A DNA stretch of 22,898 nucleotides, taken from positions 1-22,898 of the forward strand of contig CAYGVS010000016.1 of NCBI GenBank assembly GCA_964353635.1. Direction: 5' to 3'. The position numbers were made by a program, and so were the translations under genes. The notes under the pieces were generated by a model. The model did no database searches. It was not told the origin of the DNA and saw only the letters and a list, made by a program, of their open reading frames with translations. Of this stretch, positions 6,444 to 14,247 are shown piece after piece. Position 1 is the stretch's first letter, and each line of letters begins with the position of its first letter. This stretch comes from JAPLVB01 sp964353635 (lineage in GTDB: Archaea > Aenigmatarchaeota > Aenigmatarchaeia > QMZP01).

Positions 6444-7538
6444 ATGCCAGAGGAAGAGCCTGTCAAGGTAGAAGAGAAGCCACAGGACTTCAGCCCCGGC
6501 CATGAAGGCCAGCAGAAGAAAAGGAAGCTTCCCCTCAAGCCAGCGGTAGGCTTCGCTGCAGTTGCTGTCTTGTTTTTTGCAATAGGCTATATCACCTCAG
6601 GCCTGTTCATAGGGAATCTCACAACAGGAATGGTGACAGCTGGCAATTCGAACATCCTTACAGCCCAGCAGGCAGGCGAGAAATCAGTCGACTACATCAA
6701 CAAATACCTTCTCCAGACCGGATACAATGCAACGCTTATCAAAACCAATGAGAGCAACGGGCTTTATTTGGTGACCCTCAACATAACAGGGTCCCAGGGC
6801 ACTACAGAGTACAATTCTTATGTTTCAAAAGACGGGAATCTCCTTTTCGTGAGCTCTGTTGACATCAGCAAGGCTCCCGAGACCCAGCCTGCAGAGCAGC
6901 AGACAGAGACCACTACAGCAACCACCCCAAAGACAGACAAGCCGAACATAAAGATGTTCGTGATGTCCTACTGCCCCTATGGAGAGCAGGCTGAGAACGG
7001 GCTTGGACCGGCTCTTGAGGCTATCGGGCTCGGCAACGTTACTTTCGAGCCGCATTTCGTGATATACGACAACTACAACGGTGGCGGGCCGAACTACTGC
7101 TTTGACAACGAGAGCCTTTACTGCTCCATGCACGGGATAAACGAGGTGAGGGAGGACATAAGACAGCTCGTCATATGGAAGTACTGGCCTGGCAAGTGGT
7201 GGGCTTACGTGAACAGCGTGAATGCCAATACAACCACATCCACAATCGAGAGCAGCTGGAAGTCCATAGCGACATCCGTTGGGCTGAATCCGGACCAGAT
7301 TCAGGATTATTTTAACAAGGAGGCCCTTGACCTTCTTGCGAACGAGGCCAGCCTCAACGCGAAATACAGCGTGAGGGGCTCGCCAACTGTCCTCATAAAC
7401 GATGTCGCTTACAATGGTGGGAGAGCGGCTGAGAACTACAAGGCAGGCATATGTGATGCATCCAACACGCCTCCCGCAAGCTGCAGCCAGACGCTCTCCG
7501 CTTCAGCTGAAACTGCTTCAGGCGGCTGCGGGACTTAG
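6444..7538 (+). CDS. Membrane-anchored thioredoxin-fold (DsbA-like) oxidoreductase with CPYG motif
   Basis: A 364-residue protein with a charged cytoplasmic N-terminus (1-32), one membrane span (about 33-55) and an extracytoplasmic part. Residues 75-140 form a small PepSY-like or cystatin-like region, followed by a Thr/Glu/Pro-rich linker (142-167). The thioredoxin-fold domain begins at KPNIKMFVMSYCPYG, with active-site Cys177-Pro-Tyr-Gly-Glu, which lacks the second active-site Cys. The cis-proline loop is VRGSPTVLIN. Further cysteines at 219 and 227 and a Cys-rich end (GICD...ASC...GGCGT) could form structural or substitute redox disulfides. The likely role is disulfide formation or isomerisation outside the membrane, fitting the Cys-rich surface proteins encoded next to it. 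Thioredoxin-fold assignment is strong; reaction direction is inferred. Confidence 0.8.
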   Translation: MPEEEPVKVEEKPQDFSPGHEGQQKKRKLPLKPAVGFAAVAVLFFAIGYITSGLFIGNLTTGMVTAGNSNILTAQQAGEKSVDYINKYLLQTGYNATLIKTNESNGLYLVTLNITGSQGTTEYNSYVSKDGNLLFVSSVDISKAPETQPAEQQTETTTATTPKTDKPNIKMFVMSYCPYGEQAENGLGPALEAIGLGNVTFEPHFVIYDNYNGGGPNYCFDNESLYCSMHGINEVREDIRQLVIWKYWPGKWWAYVNSVNANTTTSTIESSWKSIATSVGLNPDQIQDYFNKEALDLLANEASLNAKYSVRGSPTVLINDVAYNGGRAAENYKAGICDASNTPPASCSQTLSASAETASGGCGT

Positions 7539-7563
7539 TTTCTTTTTATTAAAATCCAGAGAA

Positions 7564-9453
7564 TTAAAGCTTCTTTCTCCAGTATATCGCCGCAGCAGAT
7601 GCTATGGCCAGGGCTATCCATAGGCCCTCGATCCCTGGGAAAGAGGCAGGGAAGCCTATGGTGATCCCTACCGTATCAGTGTCTGTCGTTCCATGGGCGT
7701 TCGAGTATGCAGAGATATCTATCGTGTAGGCAGCAGCATCCGTTGAATCGATGTTCAGGTAAACCGTCTTCCTCTCATAACCGTCAAGCTGGATGCTGAT
7801 GTTCCTCTTGTCCGGGCTTATCCATGATATCGCGCCAGATTCAAGGAAGTAAGCCAGGTCTGAAGGGTAAGTGCCTGAAAGGGAGATGTTAATCTGGTCT
7901 GTCGTGGACTTTGGATTCCTTAAATCTATCCTGCTGTGGTAAGACTCCCCCAGGCTTATGTATATCTGGTGGTCGTACAGCTTGAGCATGGGATGGTTGT
8001 AGTTGGGGGCGCAATAAGGCTGAACAACGTGCGGATTGCCCGCCCTATCAATTGCTGTCACGTCGCAATCCACCTCTGTGCCATCAATGTATGCTATCTG
8101 CGGGGTGGAGCAGGATGTAACTCCTCCGAAGGGGCCTGCAGGCATGCAGGGGACATCTATGTCAGTGTACGAAGAGGAGGCAGTGACAGTGCAGTTCATG
8201 AAGAATTGAAGGACTCCTGAGACATTGTCCCATGCCGTTGCGCTGACGTTCATCAAACTGTTTAAGGTATTATAGGAGCATGAATAATAAATCTCAGGCG
8301 GCTCTGTGTCCACTGTCACACTCACATCTGCTGAAGTAGGGCCAGTATTCCCAGCCTTGTCTTTGGCACTTACCCTGAAGAAATAGGTATGGTTGTTGGG
8401 GTTGGCCTGGTAGTTGAGCGTATTAAACATCTGGGAAAGAAGGGTTGTCTGGTCGAGCCAGACGGTCCAGTCAGTTACAGTCACACCATTTGAGCGGTTT
8501 ATCACCATGTGCTGGACAGTATAGTTGTTAATATACACTGAAGTGTTGTCGAACTTGCATGAGAGGTTGGTGCTGAATGTGCCGCAGCCTCCCACATGAG
8601 CATTGGTCTCGTCTGACATGGAGAGGAGGCATGCGTCATATCCCGCAGCCTGCCAGTTGTTCTTGTAATTGCACTCTATGTACGTGTCGCTGGACGAGAG
8701 GTATATTGGATTGGCGTAGGTGGAAAAGTAGTTCTTCTCGACATGCGCGTTCGTGGGATCTGAGAGCCGCAGGAGAGTGGAGTTGTACTTGTCAGTGTTT
8801 ACTGTTCCCAGAGGAGTGCCTCCTGTGTCCCAGCATCTGAGCTCATCCCCGAGGGGATTTCCTGCATGAATGGCTCCTGCTATATCCTTAGATATTGTCA
8901 ATACCTTTGTCCCTGTTGAGCCTCCGGGCGGGAATGAGTATAACCCACAGTTAATCTTTTTTGCAATCGTCACCACTGTGGCGTTCCAGGCGACCTGGAA
9001 AGCGGTAGCCTTTGTCCAGATATTGCTGGGTGCTGTCATCACGCTTGACTGGTAGTCCCTATCGATACGGAATATGTCGCTTGCTTTGAGGCCTTCGATT
9101 TCCCCGGTATTATCCCTTGAAAAGAAGCACACCCTTTTGGTGCACATCTGGCCGTTCGGGCAGGTTACGAAGTTCGTTGTGCCTGTCTGCGTGAGCGTCC
9201 CGCAGGAATCCCCATCATTTATAACTTTGTAAAAGGTTGTATAGGGTACCACACACGGCCCGCCCACATCTGGGTCAGTGCAGGAAAGGGTAAACTGTAT
9301 GTTCCCATTGTTAGACCAGGCTGAGCCGTCAGGGTTTATCGTCGTGACTGGCGGTAGCGCCAGCGCTGATTGAGGCATAAGAAGGCAGAGCGCGAAAAGC
9401 ATGACTGCTGCATTTCCGTGGCGCGCCTTGAGCACAGCTTCTCTGAGCCGCAT
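7564..9453 (-). CDS. Secreted, C-terminally anchored surface protein
   Basis: A 629-residue exported protein. Residues 1-33 form a signal peptide (basic start, hydrophobic VMLFALCLLM, then ALA before LPPVTT). The body has Ig-like or cadherin-like modules: PPVTTINPDGSAW near the N-terminus, and a later segment with SVTVDTEPPEIYYSC, which is typical of archaeal surface repeats. Many cysteines are spaced as likely disulfide pairs (for example CTKRVCF, CNYKNNW). The end is FPGIEGLWIALAIASAAAIYWRKKL, a short motif, one membrane span and a basic tail, resembling archaeal anchoring or sorting signals. A TATA-like box at 9473-9484 (minus) supports the ATG at 9453. It converges with the thioredoxin-fold gene, which may supply its disulfides. 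Specific ligand unknown. Confidence 0.75.
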   Translation of the reverse strand: MRLREAVLKARHGNAAVMLFALCLLMPQSALALPPVTTINPDGSAWSNNGNIQFTLSCTDPDVGGPCVVPYTTFYKVINDGDSCGTLTQTGTTNFVTCPNGQMCTKRVCFFSRDNTGEIEGLKASDIFRIDRDYQSSVMTAPSNIWTKATAFQVAWNATVVTIAKKINCGLYSFPPGGSTGTKVLTISKDIAGAIHAGNPLGDELRCWDTGGTPLGTVNTDKYNSTLLRLSDPTNAHVEKNYFSTYANPIYLSSSDTYIECNYKNNWQAAGYDACLLSMSDETNAHVGGCGTFSTNLSCKFDNTSVYINNYTVQHMVINRSNGVTVTDWTVWLDQTTLLSQMFNTLNYQANPNNHTYFFRVSAKDKAGNTGPTSADVSVTVDTEPPEIYYSCSYNTLNSLMNVSATAWDNVSGVLQFFMNCTVTASSSYTDIDVPCMPAGPFGGVTSCSTPQIAYIDGTEVDCDVTAIDRAGNPHVVQPYCAPNYNHPMLKLYDHQIYISLGESYHSRIDLRNPKSTTDQINISLSGTYPSDLAYFLESGAISWISPDKRNISIQLDGYERKTVYLNIDSTDAAAYTIDISAYSNAHGTTDTDTVGITIGFPASFPGIEGLWIALAIASAAAIYWRKKL

Positions 9454-9472
9454 AATATTACTTTGTCTTTTG

Positions 9473-9484
9473 TATAATAAATCG
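9473..9484 (-). promoter_or_regulatory. TATA-like box of the surface-protein gene
   Basis: ATTTATTATACA on the minus strand lies about 20-31 nt upstream of the ATG at 9453, the spacing of a leaderless start. Confidence 0.45.
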
Positions 9485-9492
9485 GTTTCTGG

Positions 9493-10332
9493 TCAGGCTA
9501 TCCTTCCCAGCCTCCCAAGATATGTCCCGTCAAGCATGTAAATCCGGGCAGGTTGCATTTTCGCCGACTTCAGAATCGGGCTTCTTTCTGGAGAGAATGT
9601 GGAACCTGAGATAGCATATGCAGTTCCACCTTCCTTCTTTCGTTCGGGTTTCTTCTTGTTGACAGGGATTCCTCCTGAGAGAGGGTTGAATGCAGGCATG
9701 ACTATCAGCTCGGGAAGACGATGGCCAGAAGGCGCTCTAGCGCCTTCCAACGAAATTCCGCCTTCAAACGATTTAGCATATTTTTCCGACAGCCTTTTCC
9801 TGTCAAGGCCTGCCCTTATCCACACCCTTTCCCTCCATGTATACCCAAGCCTGTCCCTGAACTCAACCTGGGGGTGGCTGTGGCTCATGACTAAATATTT
9901 CGCCTGAAGGAAAGAGGGCTCAGGCCATGCATGCCCGTGCGAAGCATAAACCTTTCCGAACAGCATCCCTGTCATTGGGTAAAGCTTCACTCCTCTTGGT
10001 ATGTATTTGGCTATCCCGCCATCATGGTTTCCTGGGACAACGTGCATCTCAACCTTCTCAGCCAGCCTTGAAAGAAAAGCAGGTACCTCCCTCTCCTCCT
10101 GCCAGCTTATCCCTGGAACCTTATGTTTTATGTCGCCTATCAGCACGAGCTTCCTGGCTTTGGTTTTTTCCAGAAGGGACTCTATTCTGGACAGGAGCTT
10201 CCCTGTCTGTGAAGGCATATTCAAACCAGAGAGCCTGTACTCGTTCTCTATTCCTATGTGTATGTCAGCAACAAACAGCGTCCTAGCTGCAAGAAGCGCA
10301 GGCTCGCCAGTAACGAAAAGAGGGGATTTCAT
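9493..10332 (-). CDS. Archaeal metallophosphoesterase (SbcD-related type)
   Basis: A calcineurin-like phosphoesterase of 279 residues, close in layout to the small archaeal SbcD-related family. The metal ligands are visible in order: VADIHIG (Asp23, His25), LIGDIKH (Asp67), VVPGNHDGG (Asn102, His103), SHGHAWP (His132, His134) and SHSHP. The later part has the family's IVMPAFNPLSGGIPVN. It probably hydrolyses a phosphodiester, but the physiological substrate is unknown; no Rad50/SbcC partner is nearby. Residues about 195-202 (LEGARAPS) are encoded by a perfect palindrome at 9728-9747 and look like a small insertion before the conserved end. The tail after VNKKKPERKK is variable. The ATG at 10332 is preceded by a TATA-like box at 10354-10363. 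Confidence 0.85.
   Translation of the reverse strand: MKSPLFVTGEPALLAARTLFVADIHIGIENEYRLSGLNMPSQTGKLLSRIESLLEKTKARKLVLIGDIKHKVPGISWQEEREVPAFLSRLAEKVEMHVVPGNHDGGIAKYIPRGVKLYPMTGMLFGKVYASHGHAWPEPSFLQAKYLVMSHSHPQVEFRDRLGYTWRERVWIRAGLDRKRLSEKYAKSFEGGISLEGARAPSGHRLPELIVMPAFNPLSGGIPVNKKKPERKKEGGTAYAISGSTFSPERSPILKSAKMQPARIYMLDGTYLGRLGRIA
9728..9747. repeat. Perfect 8-bp palindromic arms inside the metallophosphoesterase gene
   Basis: GAAGGCGC (9728-9735) and GCGCCTTC (9740-9747) are perfect inverted arms around TCTA. The arms share the GAAGGCG/CGCCTTC core with the hairpins at 666-686 and 4325-4358. Here the element is inside a coding region, in a variable part of the protein, without breaking the frame. 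Confidence 0.4.
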
Positions 10333-10353
10333 GGAGTATAGTTAAAAGAAGAG

Positions 10354-10363
10354 GTTAAAAATG
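10354..10363 (-). promoter_or_regulatory. TATA-like box of the metallophosphoesterase gene
   Basis: ATTTTTAACC on the minus strand lies 22-31 nt upstream of the ATG at 10332. The 69-nt gap to the next surface-protein stop codon shows nothing else. Confidence 0.35.
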
Positions 10364-10401
10364 CTGCAAGCAAGCCAAATCAGGGATTACCAATAGCACA
10401 A

Positions 10402-11376
10402 TTACTGATGCTGGTAATAGCCTTCTGCCTTGACATAAACCTGTCTTGTCCACCCGTTTTCCAAAGCAGGCGGTTTCTCGAATTCCACAAATACATCATC
10501 TCCCTGGTTTGTGACAAGATAAACATTGTCAGAAGCTGTAATCTTGTCTAGGTCTCTGGATGAGTACAGAGGAGCCAATTCAGTCTGCTTTATACTATCC
10601 ATCTGTTTGTCTACAACCAAAAGTGTAATCCTGTCTATGTAGCTTGTTTCGTTTTCTTCCTCAGCTATCTTTGCCCTTATCGTGCCGCCAGAATCAAGGT
10701 ATTTAAGCTCTCTTAACTGCATATCCTCTTTTTCAGGTGAATCTAGCTTGTAAATAATCGTTGTGTCTTTGACATATTCCCTGCCGTTCCAGGAATAGAA
10801 GAATGGACACAAACCACCACCACCGCAGCAGGACGAATCAATGCAACCTTGGGAGCCGCAGCTGCCTTGGGAACTGCCCATGTTGAGGCAGAGCGTTGTT
10901 CCTCTGATGGTCAGATACTTTCCCGCATAAGTACAAGTTTGGGTTCCATATCCGCCGCAACAATTGGAAGCGCCAGTACAGGAACCCCAGACCGGATTAC
11001 AGGGGGTTCCCCAGCTTGCTATTGCATCGGCATGTAAATTATCAAGAGTGTCCGCGTTTCCTGCGCTACCTGCAGATCCGGCACTTCCCGCACTATCTGC
11101 ATATGCAGCGCTTGGAACCTTCCCTGTTATCTTGCTTCCGTCTATGCTGCCAACATCTGCAGTGCCAATTGTCCCGTCAGCAATCTTATTTGCAGTTACA
11201 GAATTATCGCCGAGGTTGCCGTTGGCTATGCATCCTGAACATTCCACTTCTGCCCAGCTGTGGCCGGGGTTGGGAGGTGCTGCAATAACCAGGCCTACTG
11301 CAGAAACAGATATAATAACAGCCAGAATGAACATTATTTTCCTGTCATCTATGGTTAGCTGGATGTTATATTTCAT
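10402..11376 (-). CDS. Secreted Cys-rich protein with tail-fibre-like segment
   Basis: A 324-residue exported protein. A hydrophobic segment at about 14-33 (IMFILAVIISVSAVGLVIAA) acts as signal peptide or anchor. Residues 50-115 resemble phage tail-fibre and collar repeats (NLGDNSVTANKIADGTIGTADVG, then AGSAGSAGSAG and NADTLDNLHA). A Cys-rich block follows, with about fourteen cysteines including NCCGGYG and SSCCGGGG, likely forming a knotted disulfide domain. The last third, CPFFYSWNGREYVKDTTIIY to the end, looks like a beta-rich domain common in surface proteins of small archaea; that is from memory of the family, not proven here. It could mediate adhesion to a host or surface. The divergent promoter region with herA supports the ATG at 11376. 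Confidence 0.7.
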   Translation of the reverse strand: MKYNIQLTIDDRKIMFILAVIISVSAVGLVIAAPPNPGHSWAEVECSGCIANGNLGDNSVTANKIADGTIGTADVGSIDGSKITGKVPSAAYADSAGSAGSAGSAGNADTLDNLHADAIASWGTPCNPVWGSCTGASNCCGGYGTQTCTYAGKYLTIRGTTLCLNMGSSQGSCGSQGCIDSSCCGGGGLCPFFYSWNGREYVKDTTIIYKLDSPEKEDMQLRELKYLDSGGTIRAKIAEEENETSYIDRITLLVVDKQMDSIKQTELAPLYSSRDLDKITASDNVYLVTNQGDDVFVEFEKPPALENGWTRQVYVKAEGYYQHQ

Positions 11377-11398
11377 ATGTTATTATTGTGGCTCGGAG

Positions 11399-11412
11399 CT
11401 TATATTTATTGT
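11399..11412 (-). promoter_or_regulatory. TATA-like box of the Cys-rich surface-protein gene
   Basis: The minus strand reads AATAAATATAAGC, 23-36 nt upstream of the ATG at 11376, as expected for a leaderless start. The same AT-rich run lies upstream of herA, but that ATG is 70 nt away, so herA either has a leader or uses the weaker ATTTATC near 11451. Confidence 0.45.
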
Positions 11413-11480
11413 TTTGGGTTTTGCAGAACCATCAGAAATGTTTTTCATGGATTTATCTTTTTGTTCCCATAGTCTATTGC

Positions 11481-12977
11481 ATGCAGGAAATAGGAACTGT
11501 TATATCGACACTGGAAGGCCCTTCAACGCGCAGCTTCTCCTTCGTGATAAACAAGGACACCGTGGTGAGGAGGGGGCAGTTCGTCCAGCTGAAGGCTCAG
11601 GATGGCATCCTCATCGGAAGGGTGTCTGATGTGCTCAAGACCAACAAATACTTCATGAGGCCTGATACTGTCAAGGAGTATGAGAGCTCCGGAAGGCACA
11701 TGGATGACCTTTTCCCTGTGGACAACTGGGAATACTTGGTGGCAGAGGTGCAGGCGCTAGGCGTGCACACAGGGAGCGGGTTCGTGGACTCCTCATTCCC
11801 CCCTTCCCCGGGCACAAGGGTCACGGAGCCGGACAACCAGATTCTTTCAGAACTTTTCGGGCTTGAGAAGAGCGGCCTGCATATCGGAAGCATTCCGCAC
11901 CATGATGTCGAGGTAAGGCTGAGCCCCACAAGGCTGCTGCAGAAGCATCTCGCAATACTTGCGATAAGCGGCGCAGGGAAGTCTTTCCTGACATCCGTGA
12001 TACTGGAAGAGCTGCTTGAGAGGAGGCCGGAACAGGGCCAGCTCGCTGTCATCGTGATAGATACCCATGGGGAGTACGCCTCCTTCGCGGATGACCCCAA
12101 ATACGCAGGAAGGGTTTCCGTGTTCCCAGTATCTGATGTCCAGATAGGCCTCTCGAACCTGCGCGGCTACCAGGTCTCCGAGTTCCTGCCAGGCCTTTCC
12201 TACACCCAAATAAGGGAGCTTGTCAAGATAATGGAAAGCCTCAGGAAGAAGAACTATTCCCTATCAGACCTCATCGATGCAGTGGACGCCAGCGAGAAGA
12301 TAAACTCCAAGACCAAGGACGTGCTCATCACGACCCTGATGGGGCTCAAGATGACAGGGGTGTTCGGAGTCGCGGATTATCCGAGCCTTGATGAGCTCGC
12401 CAGACAAGGCCGTCTTTCCATAATAGACCTTTCAGAGACCACCAACCTGAGCCGCAAGCAGATTCTGGTCGCGTACATAGCAAGGAAGCTCTTCAACGCG
12501 AGGAAGGACGGGATAATCCCGCCATTCCTGCTGGTTCTGGAGGAGGCCCACCAGTTCGTCCCCGAGACCATGAAGAAGGAGCATGCCATATCCAAGGGCA
12601 TAATGCAGACCATTGCCAGGGAGGGGAGGAAGTTCCATTCCTCGCTCTGCCTCATCTCCCAGAGGCCCATACAGCTTTCCACCACCGTCCTGTCCCAGTG
12701 CAACACGCACATTATCCTCAGGATAACTAATCCGTATGACCTGGACCATATCGGGAAGTCCTCAGAGGGCCTTAACCGAGGCGTGATAAGGCAGATATCC
12801 TCGCTGAAGGTGGGCACAGGGATAATCGTGGGGGAGGCTGTGAACTTCCCACTGTTCGTGAAGATCAGGCCGCGCTCATCCAAGGCCTCTGAGAAGGGCC
12901 TGCCTCTGGAGAGGGCTGCTGTGGAGTATTACAGCCGGATAAGCCAGAAGAGGAAGGATGCCAAGGAGTTCATGTAG
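11481..12977 (+). CDS. herA: HerA-type hexameric DNA-translocating ATPase
   Basis: A 498-residue HerA/FtsK-superfamily ATPase. The N-terminal HAS-barrel starts MQEIGTVISTLEGPSTRSFS, so the ATG at 11481 is the natural start. Walker A is AISGAGKS (Lys167), Walker B is FLLVLEEAHQF (Glu354/355), and a sensor/arginine region ISQRP follows at about 392. With the nuclease NurA such proteins resect DNA ends for recombination; no nurA is in the window. The C-terminus is SRISQKRKDAKEFM. Ten terminal codons and a stop with the same amino acid sequence but different third bases recur 1.3 kb downstream, beyond the toxin-antitoxin module, so this gene's 3' end is duplicated. Codon use is uniformly GC-leaning through the end of the gene. 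Confidence 0.93.
   Translation: MQEIGTVISTLEGPSTRSFSFVINKDTVVRRGQFVQLKAQDGILIGRVSDVLKTNKYFMRPDTVKEYESSGRHMDDLFPVDNWEYLVAEVQALGVHTGSGFVDSSFPPSPGTRVTEPDNQILSELFGLEKSGLHIGSIPHHDVEVRLSPTRLLQKHLAILAISGAGKSFLTSVILEELLERRPEQGQLAVIVIDTHGEYASFADDPKYAGRVSVFPVSDVQIGLSNLRGYQVSEFLPGLSYTQIRELVKIMESLRKKNYSLSDLIDAVDASEKINSKTKDVLITTLMGLKMTGVFGVADYPSLDELARQGRLSIIDLSETTNLSRKQILVAYIARKLFNARKDGIIPPFLLVLEEAHQFVPETMKKEHAISKGIMQTIAREGRKFHSSLCLISQRPIQLSTTVLSQCNTHIILRITNPYDLDHIGKSSEGLNRGVIRQISSLKVGTGIIVGEAVNFPLFVKIRPRSSKASEKGLPLERAAVEYYSRISQKRKDAKEFM
12945..12977 (+). repeat. herA 3' end, proximal copy
   Basis: The last 33 nt of herA, encoding QKRKDAKEFM-stop (TAG). It pairs with the orphan copy at 14257-14289: 26 of 33 bases match, all ten residues match, and nearly all differences are at third positions or in the stop codon. 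Confidence 0.85.
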
Positions 12978-13016
12978 GCTTTTGTTCCTGGAAGCAGGAC
13001 ACTCGCTATCTTATTG

Positions 13017-13613
13017 CTATATTGATTTGTCAAATGATTTCATCGCGGCCTCTTTCAGTTCGGCTATCCTCTTCTGGATAACCTCCACTATCTTCTCATC
13101 CAGTTCCCCGTTCACAATCTTCAGCTTGCTCACGAAAGCCCGCGCATTGCTCATTGCGAGATTCGTTTCCTTGAAGCTTGTGGAGATGCCATACTGGACG
13201 GTTTCCCTGAATTGCTTTGCCTTCCATAGATAATCGATATATTTGTCCCCTATGGTTATGGACCCTATCCTATCCTTCCGTTCTTTGAGCTCGTTGAATT
13301 TCTCTATCATTTTGCTGCTGATGTGCTCACCAAAGAAGCATTCCAGGACAGCAGCAGTTGTCGCATGATCCTTGCTTTCCAGCCCTATTCTTGAAAGCAG
13401 CGAGGTGGCGACCTGGTACATAGCATAATAAGCAGTTATCATGACCCAATCCTCATGTCCCAGCCTGCTCATGTCAGTCATGACTATCAGGTCGTGGTCG
13501 GCCTTCTTCATGTGGCCTTCGCTCAGATATGCATTCGGCCTTGATATCACAAGGCCTCTCTCCCTCTTCGGCCTTCTCATGGCCTTCAATACCATGATCT
13601 CCGCCCTCATCAT
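13017..13613 (-). CDS. HEPN-domain protein, putative toxin of module 1 (UPF0332-like)
   Basis: A 198-residue all-helical protein of the HEPN superfamily. The segment AYYAMYQVATSLLSRIGLESKDH (about 61-83) matches the core of UPF0332-type HEPN proteins, in which a small helical bundle pairs with a nucleotidyltransferase. The classical RX4-6H ribonuclease signature is not clear here: the nearest arginine to His83 is eight residues upstream. The protein may therefore be a non-nuclease HEPN or use another residue. It overlaps the end of the MNT gene by 4 nt (ATGA), the standard arrangement of translationally coupled HEPN/MNT pairs. In such systems the nucleotidyltransferase silences the HEPN toxin. 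Pairing is secure; toxicity is inferred. Confidence 0.8.
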   Translation of the reverse strand: MMRAEIMVLKAMRRPKRERGLVISRPNAYLSEGHMKKADHDLIVMTDMSRLGHEDWVMITAYYAMYQVATSLLSRIGLESKDHATTAAVLECFFGEHISSKMIEKFNELKERKDRIGSITIGDKYIDYLWKAKQFRETVQYGISTSFKETNLAMSNARAFVSKLKIVNGELDEKIVEVIQKRIAELKEAAMKSFDKSI

Positions 13614-14197
13614 CTGAATACCGCCTTGACGAAATTATCCGCTCCGTACAAAACATAATGGTTGCCTACGACTTCCCTTATTGGGGCGCTATCTTTCTGC
13701 TTCTTGAAATCTGTCTCTGTCATGACTATCGGGTTTATTTCCTTCCCATATTTCGCGTATATATCCTTCGCTGCTTTCTCTGTATTCAGGCCGCTTTTGG
13801 CCAAAAGCAGGACATCAATGTCGCTTTCCTTCGCCGCGTTGCCTTTTGCGTAAGAGCCGAACAGGACGACCGACAATACGTTGGATTTCGGCTCCAAAGA
13901 GCGGGCAAAGTCTTCCAGTATAAGTTTCAGTTCCTTTTCCCTCTCATAGAACTCACTTCTTTTCTCAATCTCGCTTAACTGTATCAGGGCGAGCGTCTTC
14001 TCATTTTCCATGTTCAGCGTGCATAAATACGCCTTTCCGGCCTTTGTTTTTTCGATCACCCCATCCTTAACCATTCTGGCAACTGTTCTATGGACGAATG
14101 AATAATAATCTCCTGTGGATTTTGCTATCTCGTTTATCGTGAACTTCCTGTCCATGTTCCTCGCAAGCAAATCCACTATTTTCAGTTCGATTTTCAT
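13610..14197 (-). CDS. Winged-helix MNT nucleotidyltransferase, putative antitoxin of module 1
   Basis: A 195-residue fusion of a DNA-binding and a catalytic domain. Residues 1-60 form a winged helix (KFTINEIAKSTGDYYSFVHRTVARMVKDGVIEK). Residues 105-190 are a minimal nucleotidyltransferase with VVLFGSYAKGNAAKESDIDVLLL. The GS motif is at 114-115 and the catalytic aspartates at 126 and 128, so the GS-X10-DxD pattern is complete. In characterised MntA/HepT systems this enzyme transfers AMP to the HEPN partner. The wHTH suggests that the protein also represses its own promoter, and two dyads sit exactly over the start region (14196-14237). The gene is transcribed away from the herA remnant. Confidence in the fold and pairing is high. 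Confidence 0.9.
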   Translation of the reverse strand: MKIELKIVDLLARNMDRKFTINEIAKSTGDYYSFVHRTVARMVKDGVIEKTKAGKAYLCTLNMENEKTLALIQLSEIEKRSEFYEREKELKLILEDFARSLEPKSNVLSVVLFGSYAKGNAAKESDIDVLLLAKSGLNTEKAAKDIYAKYGKEINPIVMTETDFKKQKDSAPIREVVGNHYVLYGADNFVKAVFR

Positions 14198-14237
14198 ATT
14201 ATCACTATTTATGATAATATTATCACTATAAGTGATA
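14196..14237. promoter_or_regulatory. Twin operator dyads over the HEPN/MNT module 1 promoter
   Basis: Two inverted repeats lie side by side. The first is ATATTATCA (14196-14204) / TGATAATAT (14212-14220), 9-bp arms around 7 nt. The second is TATCACT (14221-14227) / AGTGATA (14231-14237), 7-bp arms around 3 nt. Their centres (14208 and 14229) are 21 bp apart, two helical turns. The first covers the ATG at 14197 and the second the region just downstream of the TATA-like box, so binding would block initiation. Confidence 0.7.
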
Positions 14238-14246
14238 TATAAACCT
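14236..14246 (-). promoter_or_regulatory. TATA-like box of HEPN/MNT module 1
   Basis: GGTTTATATAT on the minus strand lies about 40-50 nt upstream of the ATG at 14197 and directly adjoins the second dyad. Initiation would fall inside the operators. Confidence 0.5.
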
Positions 14247-14247
14247 T

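Noticed and set aside
11388..11480. Extended N-terminus of HerA from position 11388
   Set aside because: The extra 31 residues are hydrophobic and unlike the HAS-barrel start; the family start MQEIGTVIST is at 11481.
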